Program-made: the position numbers and the translations under genes | Notes under the pieces: model-generated | What the model was told of the DNA's origin: nothing | Databases searched by the model: none | Seen by the model: the letters and a program-made list of their open reading frames with translations, nothing else | DNA from: Geminicoccaceae bacterium | GTDB lineage: Bacteria > Pseudomonadota > Alphaproteobacteria > Geminicoccales > Geminicoccaceae | Direction: 5' to 3' | Length of the DNA: 64,000 nucleotides | Assembly (NCBI GenBank): GCA_028279345.1 | Contig: JANQNY010000046.1 | Coordinates: 1 to 64,000, forward strand | Shown here: piece by piece, positions 55,444 through 64,000 of the stretch | Position numbering within the stretch: position 1 is the stretch's first letter | How the letters are laid out: every line of letters begins with the position of its first letter

Positions 55444-55452
55444 TGGTATATC
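55444..55452 (+). promoter_or_regulatory. Extended -10 element candidate upstream of the TPR gene
   Basis: TGGTATATC matches an extended -10 (TGnTATAAT-like) about 30 bases before the GTG start; no clear -35. GGAG at about 55472 is the ribosome site. Confidence 0.3.
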
Positions 55453-55483
55453 TGGAGGTGCTGATAGCGCTCCGGAGACTGAC

Positions 55484-57190
55484 GTGCGCGCTCTTGTTTT
55501 GAGTGTTCTTCTTCTCACGCTCGCGATCCCCGCGGCAGGACAAACCATCGGCGACTACCGGCGCGTCGATTGCGGCAAGCTCGACGGTAGCCAGAGTGTC
55601 GATAGCGCTCTGAGCATCGTGTGCGGGCTGACGGCAGATCAAGTCGGGAGCCTCGTGGGGCTCGCTATCTCGCCTCAGGCGACTGACCAAGCAACCCTGC
55701 GCCGCCGCCTCGACGACCTGTTGCCGGCAACGACCCAGCTTTCTTCGACAACGGTCCAGAGCCTCTTCGGGTCGCTCGCGGAAGCCGGCGTGCCGCCCGC
55801 GCAACTCCGAAACCGCTTCGCGGAGATCGCACAGCGCCATCTCGATCTGCTCGATGAGCTGGAGCGCACGCGCGGCGATGACGGACCCGTGCAGGACTTG
55901 CGCGAGGCGGCTGCCGCCGCCCTGCGGGCCAACCCGGCCAACCAAGATTTAGCGCTGGTGCGGCTCGACGACGCTCGGAGGCTGCTCCGCGCCCGCCACA
56001 AGGACGCCGATCGCGAGGAGGCAGCCCTCATGCGGGCGCAGGCAGGTATCGAGGAGACGCGCTTGCGTTTCGCCGCCGCAGCGCGGTTCTATGAGGAGGC
56101 GGCCGATCGGTTGCCAAATGAGGATGCCGACGCGCGCTGGCTGAACCTGCTGCTCGCCGGCCATCGTTATCAGGACGACAATCGCATCGTTGGGGACCAG
56201 AGCGTGTTCGAAGACGCCATCGCCGCGTACCGCGGCGCTCTGGACGTCCGCCCACGAGCCGCAGAGCCCACCGACTGGGCAATGACCCAGCACAGCGTCG
56301 GCGCTGCACTAGCCACGCTCGGTACGCACGAGCGCGGCACGACGAAGCTCGAGGAGGCAGCCGCCGCCTTCCGCGCCGCCCTCACGGTGTACACCCGCGA
56401 CCGCCACCCGCTCCGCTGGGCCCAGACCCAGAACAATCTGGGTAGAACGCTCACGACCCTCGGCTTACGTGAACGGAGCACCGAAAGGCTAGAGGAGGCC
56501 GTCGCCGCGCTCCAGGCCACCCTCACCGAGCGGACCCGCGAGCGCGCTCCACTGGCCTGGGCGGAAACCTCGAACAACTTGGGCGATGCACTTTTGGCGC
56601 TTGGAGTGCGCTCATTTGGCAGCATCAAGCTTCGAGAAGCGATTGCGGCGTATCGCGCGGCCCTGCTCGAGTACGACCGCTCTCGTTTCCCTCTCAAATG
56701 GGCGATGGTGCACAACAACCTGGGCTTGGCCCTGTCGCATCTTGGCAGACGCCCGAACAATGCGGTCAAGCTCGAAAGCGCGATCGCCGCGTTTCGTGCC
56801 GCCCTCACCGAACGGACACGCACGCGTGCCCCGCACGATTGGGCCGAGACGCAAACCAACCTCGGAGTAGCGCTTTCGCGCCTCGGCCAGCTCGAGAACG
56901 GCATCGCCAAGCTCGAGGAGGCCCTGGCGGCGTTTCGCGCGGCCCGCACCGAGCACACGCGCAAACGGGCCCCCCTCGACTGGGCGCGAACTAGGATGGG
57001 CGAGGGGCGGACGCTGTTACTGATCGCCGCGCGAAAGAGATCGTTAGAGGATGTAGTGGCCGCTGAGGCTGCGCTCCACGATGCGTGGTCGATCTACGCC
57101 GCGGCACGACCGAAACACGACGAGTGGTTCAGGGCAAAGATCAACGAAGCGAGAGCATTGTCGGCCGCACTGGGTGCGAAGGAAATATAG
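55484..57190 (+). CDS. Secreted TPR-repeat protein
   Basis: 568 residues, GTG start, signal peptide to about residue 19 (PAAGQT). Residues 25-215 are helical. From about 238 to 515 there are six repeats of about 47 residues, each built on LEEA-x-AAFRAAL-x-ERTR-x-RAPLDWA-x-TQNNLG-x-AL-x-LG, a TPR-like unit found in many proteobacterial proteins. Probably a periplasmic scaffold for protein binding. The last repeat (RTRMGEGRTLLLIAAR) is degenerate. No catalytic domain. Confidence 0.82.
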   Translation: MRALVLSVLLLTLAIPAAGQTIGDYRRVDCGKLDGSQSVDSALSIVCGLTADQVGSLVGLAISPQATDQATLRRRLDDLLPATTQLSSTTVQSLFGSLAEAGVPPAQLRNRFAEIAQRHLDLLDELERTRGDDGPVQDLREAAAAALRANPANQDLALVRLDDARRLLRARHKDADREEAALMRAQAGIEETRLRFAAAARFYEEAADRLPNEDADARWLNLLLAGHRYQDDNRIVGDQSVFEDAIAAYRGALDVRPRAAEPTDWAMTQHSVGAALATLGTHERGTTKLEEAAAAFRAALTVYTRDRHPLRWAQTQNNLGRTLTTLGLRERSTERLEEAVAALQATLTERTRERAPLAWAETSNNLGDALLALGVRSFGSIKLREAIAAYRAALLEYDRSRFPLKWAMVHNNLGLALSHLGRRPNNAVKLESAIAAFRAALTERTRTRAPHDWAETQTNLGVALSRLGQLENGIAKLEEALAAFRAARTEHTRKRAPLDWARTRMGEGRTLLLIAARKRSLEDVVAAEAALHDAWSIYAAARPKHDEWFRAKINEARALSAALGAKEI

Positions 57191-57406
57191 TTTGAACCGC
57201 GTGTGCCTCGTCGAGCCGGCCTGCCAACGCGGCGACGTGAGACTTGCACACGACGCGCTGCTTTCTCCCCATACCAGGCCCACTTAATCGGCGTCTGCGC
57301 GTACAACACAGGGTCGATACGGACCAGTACGATTGGCGTGCCGGCCCAGCTGACCGAGCACGCGTAGACCGCGGAGCGTCCTGAGACGACACCGCACATC
57401 AAGCAC

Positions 57407-59740
57407 CTACTCCGCCGCCACCTTGGCCACCTCCCCATGCATCAGGTCCCAGACCACCTGCGGCGTCGCGGGCATGTCGATCTCGCGGATGCCTAGATCG
57501 GCGAGCGCGTCGATGAGCGCGTTGACGACGGCGGCGCACGAGCCGACCGAGCCGGCCTCGCCGCAGCCTTTGACGCCCATCTCGTTGCTCTTGCAGGGGG
57601 CGCCGTCGAAGGTCGAGAGGTCGAACAAGGGCACGTCGTCGGCGCGCGGCATGGCGTAGTCCATGAAGGAGCCGGAGAGCATCTGGCCGGTCTCGTCAAA
57701 GACAGCGTGCTCCAGGAGTGCCTGGCCGATACCCTGGACGGTGCCGCCGTGGACCTGGCCCGCCACGAGGAGCGGGTTCACCACCTGGCCGAAGTCGTCG
57801 ACAATCGTGTAGCGCACGACCTCGGTGACACCCGTCGCCTCGTCGATCTCGACCTCGGCGATGTGGCATCCGTTGGGGAACGTCCAGGCGTCAAGCGTGA
57901 TCGTTTCCGCGGCATCCAGGCCCTCAGGCTCGGCCCCGGCGAACATGGCCATGGACTTCGCCTTGGCGCCAAGCTCGAGGATATCGATCCTGCGGTCGGT
58001 GCCGACGACGCTGAAAACACCGGCTTCGAAGGCGACGTCCGCAGGCGCCACTTCGAAGTCCTGGGCGGCGTGGACCTTGCCCTTCTTGATCACCTCGTCG
58101 GCTGCGTGCCGGATGGCCACGCCCTGCGCAGTGAGCGAGCGCGAGCCGCCGGTGCCGCCGCCCAAGGGAATACGATCGCTATCGCCCTGGACCACGCGGA
58201 TCTTGTCGATCGGCACGCCGAGCTTGTCGTGCAGAACCTGGGCGTAGGCGGTCTCGTGGCCCTGCCCGTTGGACTGCGTGCCGACACCGATCGACACAGC
58301 GCCATCTTCTTCGAAGCGAATATCGGCGGTCTCGCTCGGGCTCCCCATGGTCGCTTCGATGTAATAGCACATGCCGATGCCACGCCGCTTGCCGGGAGCG
58401 GGCCGCCGGCGCCCCTCGAAGCCCACCCAGTCGGCGCGCTGTATGCAGCGCTCCATGACCGTGGCAAACGCCCCACTGTCGTAGACCTCGCCAACTGCGG
58501 TCTCGAAAGGCATCGCCTCAGTACGCACGAAGTTGCGGCGCCTGAGGTCGACCCGGTCCACGCCCAGCTCGCGCGCTGCCTTCTCGATAAGCCGCTCAAT
58601 GCAGTAGATGGACTCGGGCCGGCCAGCGCCGCGATAGGCGTCGACCGATGCCGTGTTGGTGAACGCTGCCTCGACCCGATAGACGAGGTGCTTCACGTCA
58701 TAAACGCCGCAGAGCACCTTGAGTGCTGCGCCCGTGGGGATGAACGGGGCGAAGTACGAAAGGTGCGCGCCCATGTTGGCAAGCGTGTGTACGCGCATGC
58801 CGAGGATCCGGTGGTCTTCATCGAACGCCATCTCGGCGCTGGTCACGTGATCGCGCCCGCCCGCATCGGCGAGGAAGCCCTCCGACCGGTCGGCGGTCCA
58901 TTTTACGGGCCGCGCGAGCTTGCGCGCGGCGAACGCTGCCATCCCGTACTCGGGGTAGAAGAAGATCTTCATGCCGAAGCCGCCGCCCACATCGGCCGTC
59001 CGCACGCGGACATCCTCCGGCGCGATATGCAGAATGCGCGTCGCGAAGATGTCCTTGATCTCCCAGACGCCCTGCGAGCAGACCTGGACGTCGAGCTTCC
59101 CTTCGGCGGCGTCCCAATCGGCAACGATGGCGCGGGTCTCCAGCGGATTGGCGACCAGCCGGTTGTTGATCAGCTCGAGGCGGGTGACATGAGCGGCGCC
59201 GGCGAAGGCCGCGTCCACCGCCGCGTCGTCACCGAACTGCCAGTCGAAGACACGATTGCCAGGGGCCGAGTCGTGAACGAGCACGTCGCTCGTCATCGCG
59301 GCGCGGCTAGTCGCGACCGCCGGCAACTCGTCGATGTCGTAGGTGACCAGATCGGCAGCGTCCTTGGCTGCTGCAATGCTGTCGGCGACGACGAAGGCGA
59401 TGCCCTCGCCGACAAACCGCACCTTGTCGCTCGCCAGCACAGGCCGCCCCGGATCGGCGCGGTCGCTGCCGTCACGGTTCTTGATCGGGACGACGGAGGG
59501 CAGGACGTTCGCGCCGGCTGCATCGAAATCGGCGCCAGTGAGCACAGCGTGCACACCCGGCGCAGCGCTAGCCGCCGCCACGTCCACGCTCCGGAGGTAG
59601 CCGTGCGCGATGGGCGAGCGCACGACAACGCCGTAGAGCTGACCGTCGACGTTGATGTCGTCGGTGTAGCGGCCGTGCCCGGTGATGAACCGGATGTCCT
59701 CCAGGCGCTTGACCGGCTGGCCGGACCCGAACTTCGCCAT
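57407..59740 (-). CDS. Xanthine dehydrogenase/CoxL-family molybdenum hydroxylase large subunit (form II)
   Basis: 777 residues, normal length. Molybdopterin-cytosine-dinucleotide-binding protein with GGGFGMKIFFYPEY near 250, AYRGAGRPES (the AYRGAGR form II loop, not the AYRCSFR of true CO dehydrogenase) near 375, GTGGSRS near 545 and GVKGCGEAGSVGS with the catalytic Glu near 735. It should hydroxylate an N-heterocycle or an aldehyde. No small (iron-sulfur) or medium (FAD) subunit gene is adjacent, which is unusual. GGAGAGAAGAGC precedes the ATG at 59740; a GTG lies nine codons upstream. Confidence 0.9.
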   Translation of the reverse strand: MAKFGSGQPVKRLEDIRFITGHGRYTDDINVDGQLYGVVVRSPIAHGYLRSVDVAAASAAPGVHAVLTGADFDAAGANVLPSVVPIKNRDGSDRADPGRPVLASDKVRFVGEGIAFVVADSIAAAKDAADLVTYDIDELPAVATSRAAMTSDVLVHDSAPGNRVFDWQFGDDAAVDAAFAGAAHVTRLELINNRLVANPLETRAIVADWDAAEGKLDVQVCSQGVWEIKDIFATRILHIAPEDVRVRTADVGGGFGMKIFFYPEYGMAAFAARKLARPVKWTADRSEGFLADAGGRDHVTSAEMAFDEDHRILGMRVHTLANMGAHLSYFAPFIPTGAALKVLCGVYDVKHLVYRVEAAFTNTASVDAYRGAGRPESIYCIERLIEKAARELGVDRVDLRRRNFVRTEAMPFETAVGEVYDSGAFATVMERCIQRADWVGFEGRRRPAPGKRRGIGMCYYIEATMGSPSETADIRFEEDGAVSIGVGTQSNGQGHETAYAQVLHDKLGVPIDKIRVVQGDSDRIPLGGGTGGSRSLTAQGVAIRHAADEVIKKGKVHAAQDFEVAPADVAFEAGVFSVVGTDRRIDILELGAKAKSMAMFAGAEPEGLDAAETITLDAWTFPNGCHIAEVEIDEATGVTEVVRYTIVDDFGQVVNPLLVAGQVHGGTVQGIGQALLEHAVFDETGQMLSGSFMDYAMPRADDVPLFDLSTFDGAPCKSNEMGVKGCGEAGSVGSCAAVVNALIDALADLGIREIDMPATPQVVWDLMHGEVAKVAAE

Positions 59741-59829
59741 GCTCTTCTCTCCCGCGTCGAACACCACCTACATAGTGCGTCCGCGTGCGCACGGCAGCGC
59801 CCTACCCACGACCGAGGGTCGCTCGAGGA

Positions 59830-60600
59830 TCAGACCTGCTCGACGGCCGCCGTCGAACCACGACGACCGGTGACGAACCGCGTGACCGTGCCGCCGACAC
59901 AATCGACCACGTAGACCATCGCGATCTCGCCGAGGCTGGTCACGAGGATGGCCGCCGCGCGACCGCCGCCCAGGCCGGTCGCCGTACCGATCCCCTGCAT
60001 CAGCCCGGCGATGAGCTGTGTCGCCATAAGCAGGGTCACCAGTGCCAACCCCGTGCACAACATCGTGCAGCCCAAGATCTTGAGGCCATGTCCGCTGGTC
60101 GACTGGAATGTCTCGCCGAGCGTGAGTGGCTGGCCGAGGAACACGGTGTACGGAAACGGTAGGAGCCGTACGGCCAACCAGACGACCACCAGAGAGAGAC
60201 CCAGCCCGACCAGTGCGGCCCCGCCGGCAACGCCGCCGGATTGCGCGAGCCCCGCCATGACCACCAGCAGCGGCAATGACAGCACCACCGCCAAGAGCAG
60301 CTGGCGCAGGATGAACGCATAGGCGCGCGGCTCGCGGATGACGCTATCGAAGCGCGTGTAGGTCTGGTCGCCGGTGACGACGAAGCCGCTGATCCCCGCC
60401 GACACCACGCGCGTGAGGACAAACAGCAGTGCCTGCGCCACGACCGTGGCGCCACCCTCCGGCAGGACGAAGCCGACGAAGGCTGCGATCGCGAGCGCGA
60501 TCAGCGCCGCGACCGCGAGCAATGGCTGGCAGGGCCGCCAGGCGTTGAGGATGGTGGCGACCACGGCGCGCAATAGTTCTTGAAAGGTGAAGCTGTTCAT
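59830..60600 (-). CDS. Conserved membrane protein of unknown function
   Basis: 256 residues with five or six membrane helices. Starts MNSFTFQELLRAVVATILNAWR; central REPRAYAFILRQLLLAVVLSLP and PFPYTVFLGQPLTLGETFQ. The pattern recalls the membrane domains of DUF-type integral proteins in Rhodospirillales with no described role. The ATG at 60600 is chosen because the upstream frame is polar and not conserved-looking. Lies upstream of the CoxL-like gene with 89 bases between, so co-transcription is likely. Confidence 0.7.
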   Translation of the reverse strand: MNSFTFQELLRAVVATILNAWRPCQPLLAVAALIALAIAAFVGFVLPEGGATVVAQALLFVLTRVVSAGISGFVVTGDQTYTRFDSVIREPRAYAFILRQLLLAVVLSLPLLVVMAGLAQSGGVAGGAALVGLGLSLVVVWLAVRLLPFPYTVFLGQPLTLGETFQSTSGHGLKILGCTMLCTGLALVTLLMATQLIAGLMQGIGTATGLGGGRAAAILVTSLGEIAMVYVVDCVGGTVTRFVTGRRGSTAAVEQV

Positions 60601-61681
60601 CGGTGTCTCAAGGGCGGGGCACGCAACCCGTAGCCCATCCGCGGTCTTCACCCAAGCCTCGCTCGGGCGCTGCGCGGCGACAGGCTGAGCCTTCGACAGC
60701 TCAAGGGCCGGTGTCGCCGAGCGTTCTCGTTCGCTTCTGGCTGGGGTCAACGTCCGTGGTCCGAAACGGCCGGGATCGTCGTCTGGCGACGCGCGCGCCA
60801 TCTTGGTCGCCCCCACCTCTTGGCCTGCGACGGAGAGTCGCAGATGACGTCTGGAATAAGGTCGCTAGAGCGTGCGGGAACTGTGGCCGTAGCCGCACAG
60901 GGCGGCCCAAAACAGATCGCGATGTCAAGCGCCGGTGGCTGACAAGCGACCAACAGTTTAGTAAACTTACTCAAAAGCTCATTGGGAATGCCTCATGGAA
61001 GCTCTGCTCGTTGCGCCGACGTCGATGTCGCCTGTGCGCCAGATTGACGTCGTGCTGAAGGAGGCGGGCATCGTCCGCACGCTTCGGCTCGAGGACCCCG
61101 TCGCGATCCAGGCGATGATGGACGTGCTGGAGCGTTTTCAGCCGTTTTCCAACAGTCGACGCGCGGAGGGCAAGACGCCGGCGCTGAACAAGTGACGTAG
61201 ACCACACGGCCGTCACCGGCCGGAGCGCTCCAAACCGCGGGTAAGCGGTTGCCACGCGGCCATATTAGTTGTTTGAGGTGCGCACTCAACAGACGCCCTC
61301 GACAGCCCGACGAGCGACGGCGTGCAGGAGGCGATCGGCCGCCTCACGCGCAAGGCCGACACCACCACGACAATCATCACACAGGGCCGCGATCGCCAGC
61401 TCGATCGACACGCGCATCGTCGAGGATTGCATCAACCCCGCCCCGGAGCCGGCGGTGAAGTCCTAGGGCGCGTACGTCGTTGCTAGGCTAGGAAGCACGC
61501 TGGCAAGCGTTCCCTCCCAGCGACGAAACGCCGACGTCACCCTGGTCCAGCTGGGCCGCTGCAACCCCACATACGCCGAGGTCCTGCCGGCAGGTACCTT
61601 AGTGATTCGGGTGCCAAGCGCCTGCGCGCACGACTGGGCAAACGCCGGAACGCGCCCTTGCTGGGCCGCGCCGCCTCGAAG
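60601..61681. other. Sparsely coding stretch before the phosphonate operon
   Basis: 1.1 kb with only one small plausible gene (60995-61195). A second short piece near 61265-61463 shows GC-rich codon third positions in two successive frames, ending NPAPEPAVKS and a stop, and may be the remnant of a small gene broken by a frameshift. No RNA gene or repeat was recognised. Confidence 0.5.
60995..61195 (+). CDS. Small hypothetical protein
   Basis: 66 residues: MEALLVAPTSMSPVRQID, VLKEAGIVRTLRLEDPVAIQ and a basic tail. The third codon positions are strongly G or C (about 85 percent), as in real genes here, and the protein is helical and not repetitive. No clear ribosome site and no family recognised. 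Could be a real small protein or a remnant. Confidence 0.4.
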   Translation: MEALLVAPTSMSPVRQIDVVLKEAGIVRTLRLEDPVAIQAMMDVLERFQPFSNSRRAEGKTPALNK

Positions 61682-61699
61682 CTGTCACCAGATCGTCAC
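61682..61699 (+). promoter_or_regulatory. Pho box (PhoB-binding site)
   Basis: CTGTCAC-CAGA-TCGTCAC: two 7-base direct repeats with 11-base periodicity, close to the consensus CTGTCAT-N4-CTGTCAT. It ends 40 bases before the phnC ATG, with TTGTTA (61706-61711) as a possible -10. This predicts induction under phosphate starvation. The transcript would begin near 61718, which makes the ATG at 61740 a better start than the one at 61722. Confidence 0.7.
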
Positions 61700-61739
61700 C
61701 TCGGCTTGTTAAGCGGCCCGCATGCTGGGTGCTAACACC

Positions 61740-62564
61740 ATGGCCGTGAGTGTTCGCGGGCTGACGAAGACCTTCCGCCAGGGCCATCGGCCGGCGCTCG
61801 ACAACGTCACCTTCAGCGCTCGGCCGTCAGAAATGGTGGCGTTGATCGGCGCGTCAGGCTCGGGAAAGTCGACCTTGATCCGCCATCTCGCGGGCCTCGC
61901 CACGGCTGATCGTGACGGTGACGGCGAGGTTCGTATTCTCGACCGCACCATGCAGTCGCGCGGTCGTCGCGGGCGTGAGCTCGCTACGCTACGCACGGAC
62001 GTCGGCGTCGTCTTCCAGCAGTTCAATCTCGTGGGGCGATTGTCGGTCCTCACCAACGTCTTGATGGGCGTCCTCGGACGCGCGCCAGCGTGGCGGACGT
62101 CGCTCGGCCAGTTCACGCGTCAGGAACGGGTTGACGCGATGGCCTGCCTCGATCGCGTCGGGCTCGCGGATCGCGCGGCGCAGCGCGCGTCGACCCTATC
62201 GGGTGGCCAGCAGCAACGCGCGGCCATCGCCAGGGCGCTCCTGCAACGGGCGCGGATCCTGCTCGCCGACGAGCCGATCGCGTCGCTGGACCCGCAGGCC
62301 GCCCGCCGCGTGATGGAGATCCTCTCCGACATCAACCGCAGCGACGGCGTGACCGTGCTCGTGTCTTTGCATCAGGTCGCCTACGCCGCCGCCTACTGCC
62401 ATCGGACGCTGGCGCTGCGCGAAGGCGAACTGGTCTTCGATGGCCCCAGCACCGAGCTGACGCCGGCCATGCTCGGCAATCTCTACGGCGCGGAGAGCGA
62501 AGAACTCTTCCTTCCCGAGCTGCCGGCCCAATCCCCGACGCCGATGGCGCTCGCCGCCGGCTGA
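61740..62564 (+). CDS. phnC: Phosphonate ABC transporter ATP-binding protein
   Basis: 274 residues. Walker [10 protein letters not shown] near 34, Q-loop [21 protein letters not shown] near 88, signature [16 protein letters not shown] near 152, Walker [14 protein letters not shown] near 175 and SLHQVAYA at the switch. The [14 protein letters not shown] segment is typical of PhnC. Energises import of phosphonate or phosphite with PhnD and PhnE. The in-frame ATG at 61722 is judged too close to the predicted transcript start. Confidence 0.93.
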   Translation: MAVSVRGLTKTFRQGHRPALDNVTFSARPSEMVALIGASGSGKSTLIRHLAGLATADRDGDGEVRILDRTMQSRGRRGRELATLRTDVGVVFQQFNLVGRLSVLTNVLMGVLGRAPAWRTSLGQFTRQERVDAMACLDRVGLADRAAQRASTLSGGQQQRAAIARALLQRARILLADEPIASLDPQAARRVMEILSDINRSDGVTVLVSLHQVAYAAAYCHRTLALREGELVFDGPSTELTPAMLGNLYGAESEELFLPELPAQSPTPMALAAG

Positions 62565-62596
62565 CACAAACCAGCTACCGTACTTGGGAGACCAAC

Positions 62597-63610
62597 ATGC
62601 GTATCACGCTGATCGCCGCCAGCCTGACGGTCCTGCTCGGCGGCACCGCTCACGCGCAAGCGCCCGAGCAGATCAACTTCGGGATCATCTCGACCGAATC
62701 GGCGCAAGCACTGCAGGAGAGCTTCGGCCCCTTTGTCGAAGACATGTCGGCGTTCATGGGCGTGCCGGTCGAGCCGTTCTTCGCGCCGGACTATGCCGGC
62801 GTCATCGAGGGCATGCGCTTCGACAAGGTCGATGTCGCCTGGTTCGGCAACAAGTCGGCCATGGAGGCCGTCGATCGCGCGGGTGGTGAGATCTTCGCGC
62901 AGACCATCAAGGATGACGGCAGCGAAGGCTACTACTCGCTCCTGATCGCCCACGTCGACAGCCCGATCGACTCGCTCGACGACGTCCTCGCTACCTGTGC
63001 CGACCAGAGCCTCGACTTCGGCAATGGCGACCCGAACTCGACCTCCGGGTTCCTCGTGCCGTCCTATTACGTCTTTGCGCTTAACGAGGTGAACCCGCAG
63101 GACTGCTTCGCGAATGTCACGACGGCCAATCACGAGACCAACGCGATGGCCGTCGCCAACCAGCAGGTCGACGTTGCCACCAACAACACCGAATCGCTCT
63201 ATGCCCGGCTCGCGCAGACGCAACCCGAGGCTGCCGCCAAGATCAAGGAAGTCTGGCGCTCACCCTTGATTCCTTCCGATCCGATGGTCTGGCGCGCCAA
63301 CCTGCCGGAGGAGACCAAACAGGAGATCCTCTACTTCTTCATGCAGTATGGGCGCTTCGGTGATGCCGAAAAGGTCGCCCGCGAGCGCCAGGTCCTCGAG
63401 GAGCTCAGCGACGGTTGGGGGCCGTTCCTCATGAGCTCCAACCTGCAGCTCATCCCGATCCGCGAGCTCGAGCTGTTCCGCAACAAGGTGCAGATCGAGA
63501 GCGACGACACGATCAGCGACGCGGACAAGAAAGCCGCGATCGACGAGATCAACGCGCAGCTCGCGGAGCTCTCCGAGCTTGCCGCCCTCGTGACCGTGGT
63601 CGCGAACTAG
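62597..63610 (+). CDS. phnD: Phosphonate ABC transporter substrate-binding protein
   Basis: 337 residues with a signal peptide ending AHAQ at about 21. INFGIISTESAQALQESFGPF near 26, FFAPDYAGVIEGMRFDKVDVAWFGNKSAME near 61 and DFGNGDPNSTSGFLVPSYY near 141 are characteristic of PhnD, whose aromatic and Ser/Thr residues hold the phosphonate. Periplasmic. TTGGGAG before the ATG is the ribosome site; 32 bases separate it from phnC. Confidence 0.94.
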   Translation: MRITLIAASLTVLLGGTAHAQAPEQINFGIISTESAQALQESFGPFVEDMSAFMGVPVEPFFAPDYAGVIEGMRFDKVDVAWFGNKSAMEAVDRAGGEIFAQTIKDDGSEGYYSLLIAHVDSPIDSLDDVLATCADQSLDFGNGDPNSTSGFLVPSYYVFALNEVNPQDCFANVTTANHETNAMAVANQQVDVATNNTESLYARLAQTQPEAAAKIKEVWRSPLIPSDPMVWRANLPEETKQEILYFFMQYGRFGDAEKVARERQVLEELSDGWGPFLMSSNLQLIPIRELELFRNKVQIESDDTISDADKKAAIDEINAQLAELSELAALVTVVAN

Positions 63611-63647
63611 TCTGGGCGTCAACGGCTTGGCACTAGGGCAGCAAGGC

Positions 63648-64000
63648 GTGGAGGCTGCACCGGCCGGCACGGTGCCGCCTCCTCCTTCCGTTGCCCCGCG
63701 CCGGCGGCTGATCGACGTTGTCGTCGTCGCAGCCGTCGTGGGCGTCCTAGCGTGGGCCTGGGAAGGCGCGGACATGCGCCCCATGGACCTGTGGACGTTC
63801 CGCGGCAACATGGCGACGTTCCTCGGCGACTTTCTCGAGCCCGACTTCCGGCGCTGGCAGCTCTACCTCGAACAGATGATCGTCACCGTGCAGATCGCGA
63901 TCTGGGGCACGGTGCTGGCGGTGGTGTTGGCGATACCACTGGGCGTTCTGTGCGCGGAAAACGTCGTGCCGATCTGGGTCTACTATCCGATCCGCCGGCT
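63648..64000 (+). CDS. phnE: Phosphonate ABC transporter permease (partial, cut by window end)
   Basis: First 117 codons. N-terminal Pro/Ala-rich cytosolic stretch, one membrane helix (about 25-42), then LYLEQMIVTVQIAIWGTVLAVVLAIPLGVLCAENV, the start of the permease core with family-typical spacing, followed by WVYYPIRR as in PhnE. The GTG at 63648 is taken as start; a TTG at 63627 is in the same frame. Completes the phnCDE order. Confidence 0.85.
   Translation, partial: MEAAPAGTVPPPPSVAPRRRLIDVVVVAAVVGVLAWAWEGADMRPMDLWTFRGNMATFLGDFLEPDFRRWQLYLEQMIVTVQIAIWGTVLAVVLAIPLGVLCAENVVPIWVYYPIRR

Noticed and set aside
57707-59914. Over 700-codon frame antisense to the CoxL-type gene
   Set aside because: High GC at codon position three leaves the opposite strand free of stops; the sense frame has all molybdenum-hydroxylase motifs.
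61269-61466. Small frame ending NPAPEPAVKS
   Set aside because: Coding-like bias changes frame in the middle and no start with a ribosome site fits; noted only as a possible remnant.

Overview
This is a contiguous stretch of a high-GC bacterial chromosome with tightly packed genes, frequent 4-base ATGA/GTGA/TTGA stop-start overlaps and many GTG/TTG starts. The cytochrome c oxidase gene order (ctaC-ctaD-ctaB-coxF-ctaG-ctaE-SURF1-ctaA), the phasin, the DivK-like regulator and the YcjX/YcjF pair point to an alphaproteobacterium, probably Rhodospirillales-like. That placement is inference from gene content; there is no rRNA or tRNA in the window.

Layout. 1-4.5 kb: a reverse-strand operon (GST, threonate/hydroxyisobutyrate-type dehydrogenase, SLC13 transporter cut by the left edge), divergent from a 3-hydroxyacyl-CoA dehydrogenase and a MOSC protein. 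4.5-10.3 kb: phasin, MFS transporter, methanethiol oxidase (SBP56), a membrane protein, ribosomal protein bL28, a queuosine-precursor-type transporter and a secreted phytase-esterase-like protein. 10.3-18.7 kb: one eight-gene operon ending in a strong terminator. It encodes two LIV-type permease-like proteins, two ABC ATPase-like proteins that have lost their catalytic motifs, a periplasmic binding protein, a dCache-PAS histidine kinase, a single-domain response regulator and a receiver-adenylate cyclase. It reads as a transporter-derived sensor feeding phosphotransfer and cAMP output, and is one of the two best candidates for an undescribed system.

18.8-29.9 kb: a type I secretion island. 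A LuxR-type regulator is translationally coupled to a small helical protein with an R-N-x3-H (HEPN-like) motif. After a 1.2 kb non-coding region with an AT-rich part and a CRP-like palindrome come a very low-complexity 865-residue protein, a second acidic 733-residue protein sharing a Q-x-N-x4-D-x-D signature, and the ABC exporter and HlyD adaptor. This is the second candidate system, probably making an extracellular or biofilm-matrix material.

30-38 kb: carotenoid desaturase, TrhA-type membrane protein, YcjF/YcjX, UbiA, RsmE and a DUF3422 protein. 38-46 kb: the aa3-type cytochrome c oxidase operon with assembly factors and an M32 carboxypeptidase. 46-53.5 kb: a decayed DUF2207 gene, a methyltransferase, a permuted-looking family III CoA-transferase, threonine synthase, an SDR without its catalytic residues, a solute-binding protein and a CysQ-like phosphatase. 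53.5-57.2 kb: small secreted/lipoprotein genes, CsbD and a secreted TPR protein. 57.4-61.7 kb: an orphan form-II CoxL-type molybdenum hydroxylase, a membrane protein and a sparsely coding stretch. 61.7-64 kb: phosphonate importer genes phnC, phnD and phnE (cut by the right edge) behind a recognisable Pho box.
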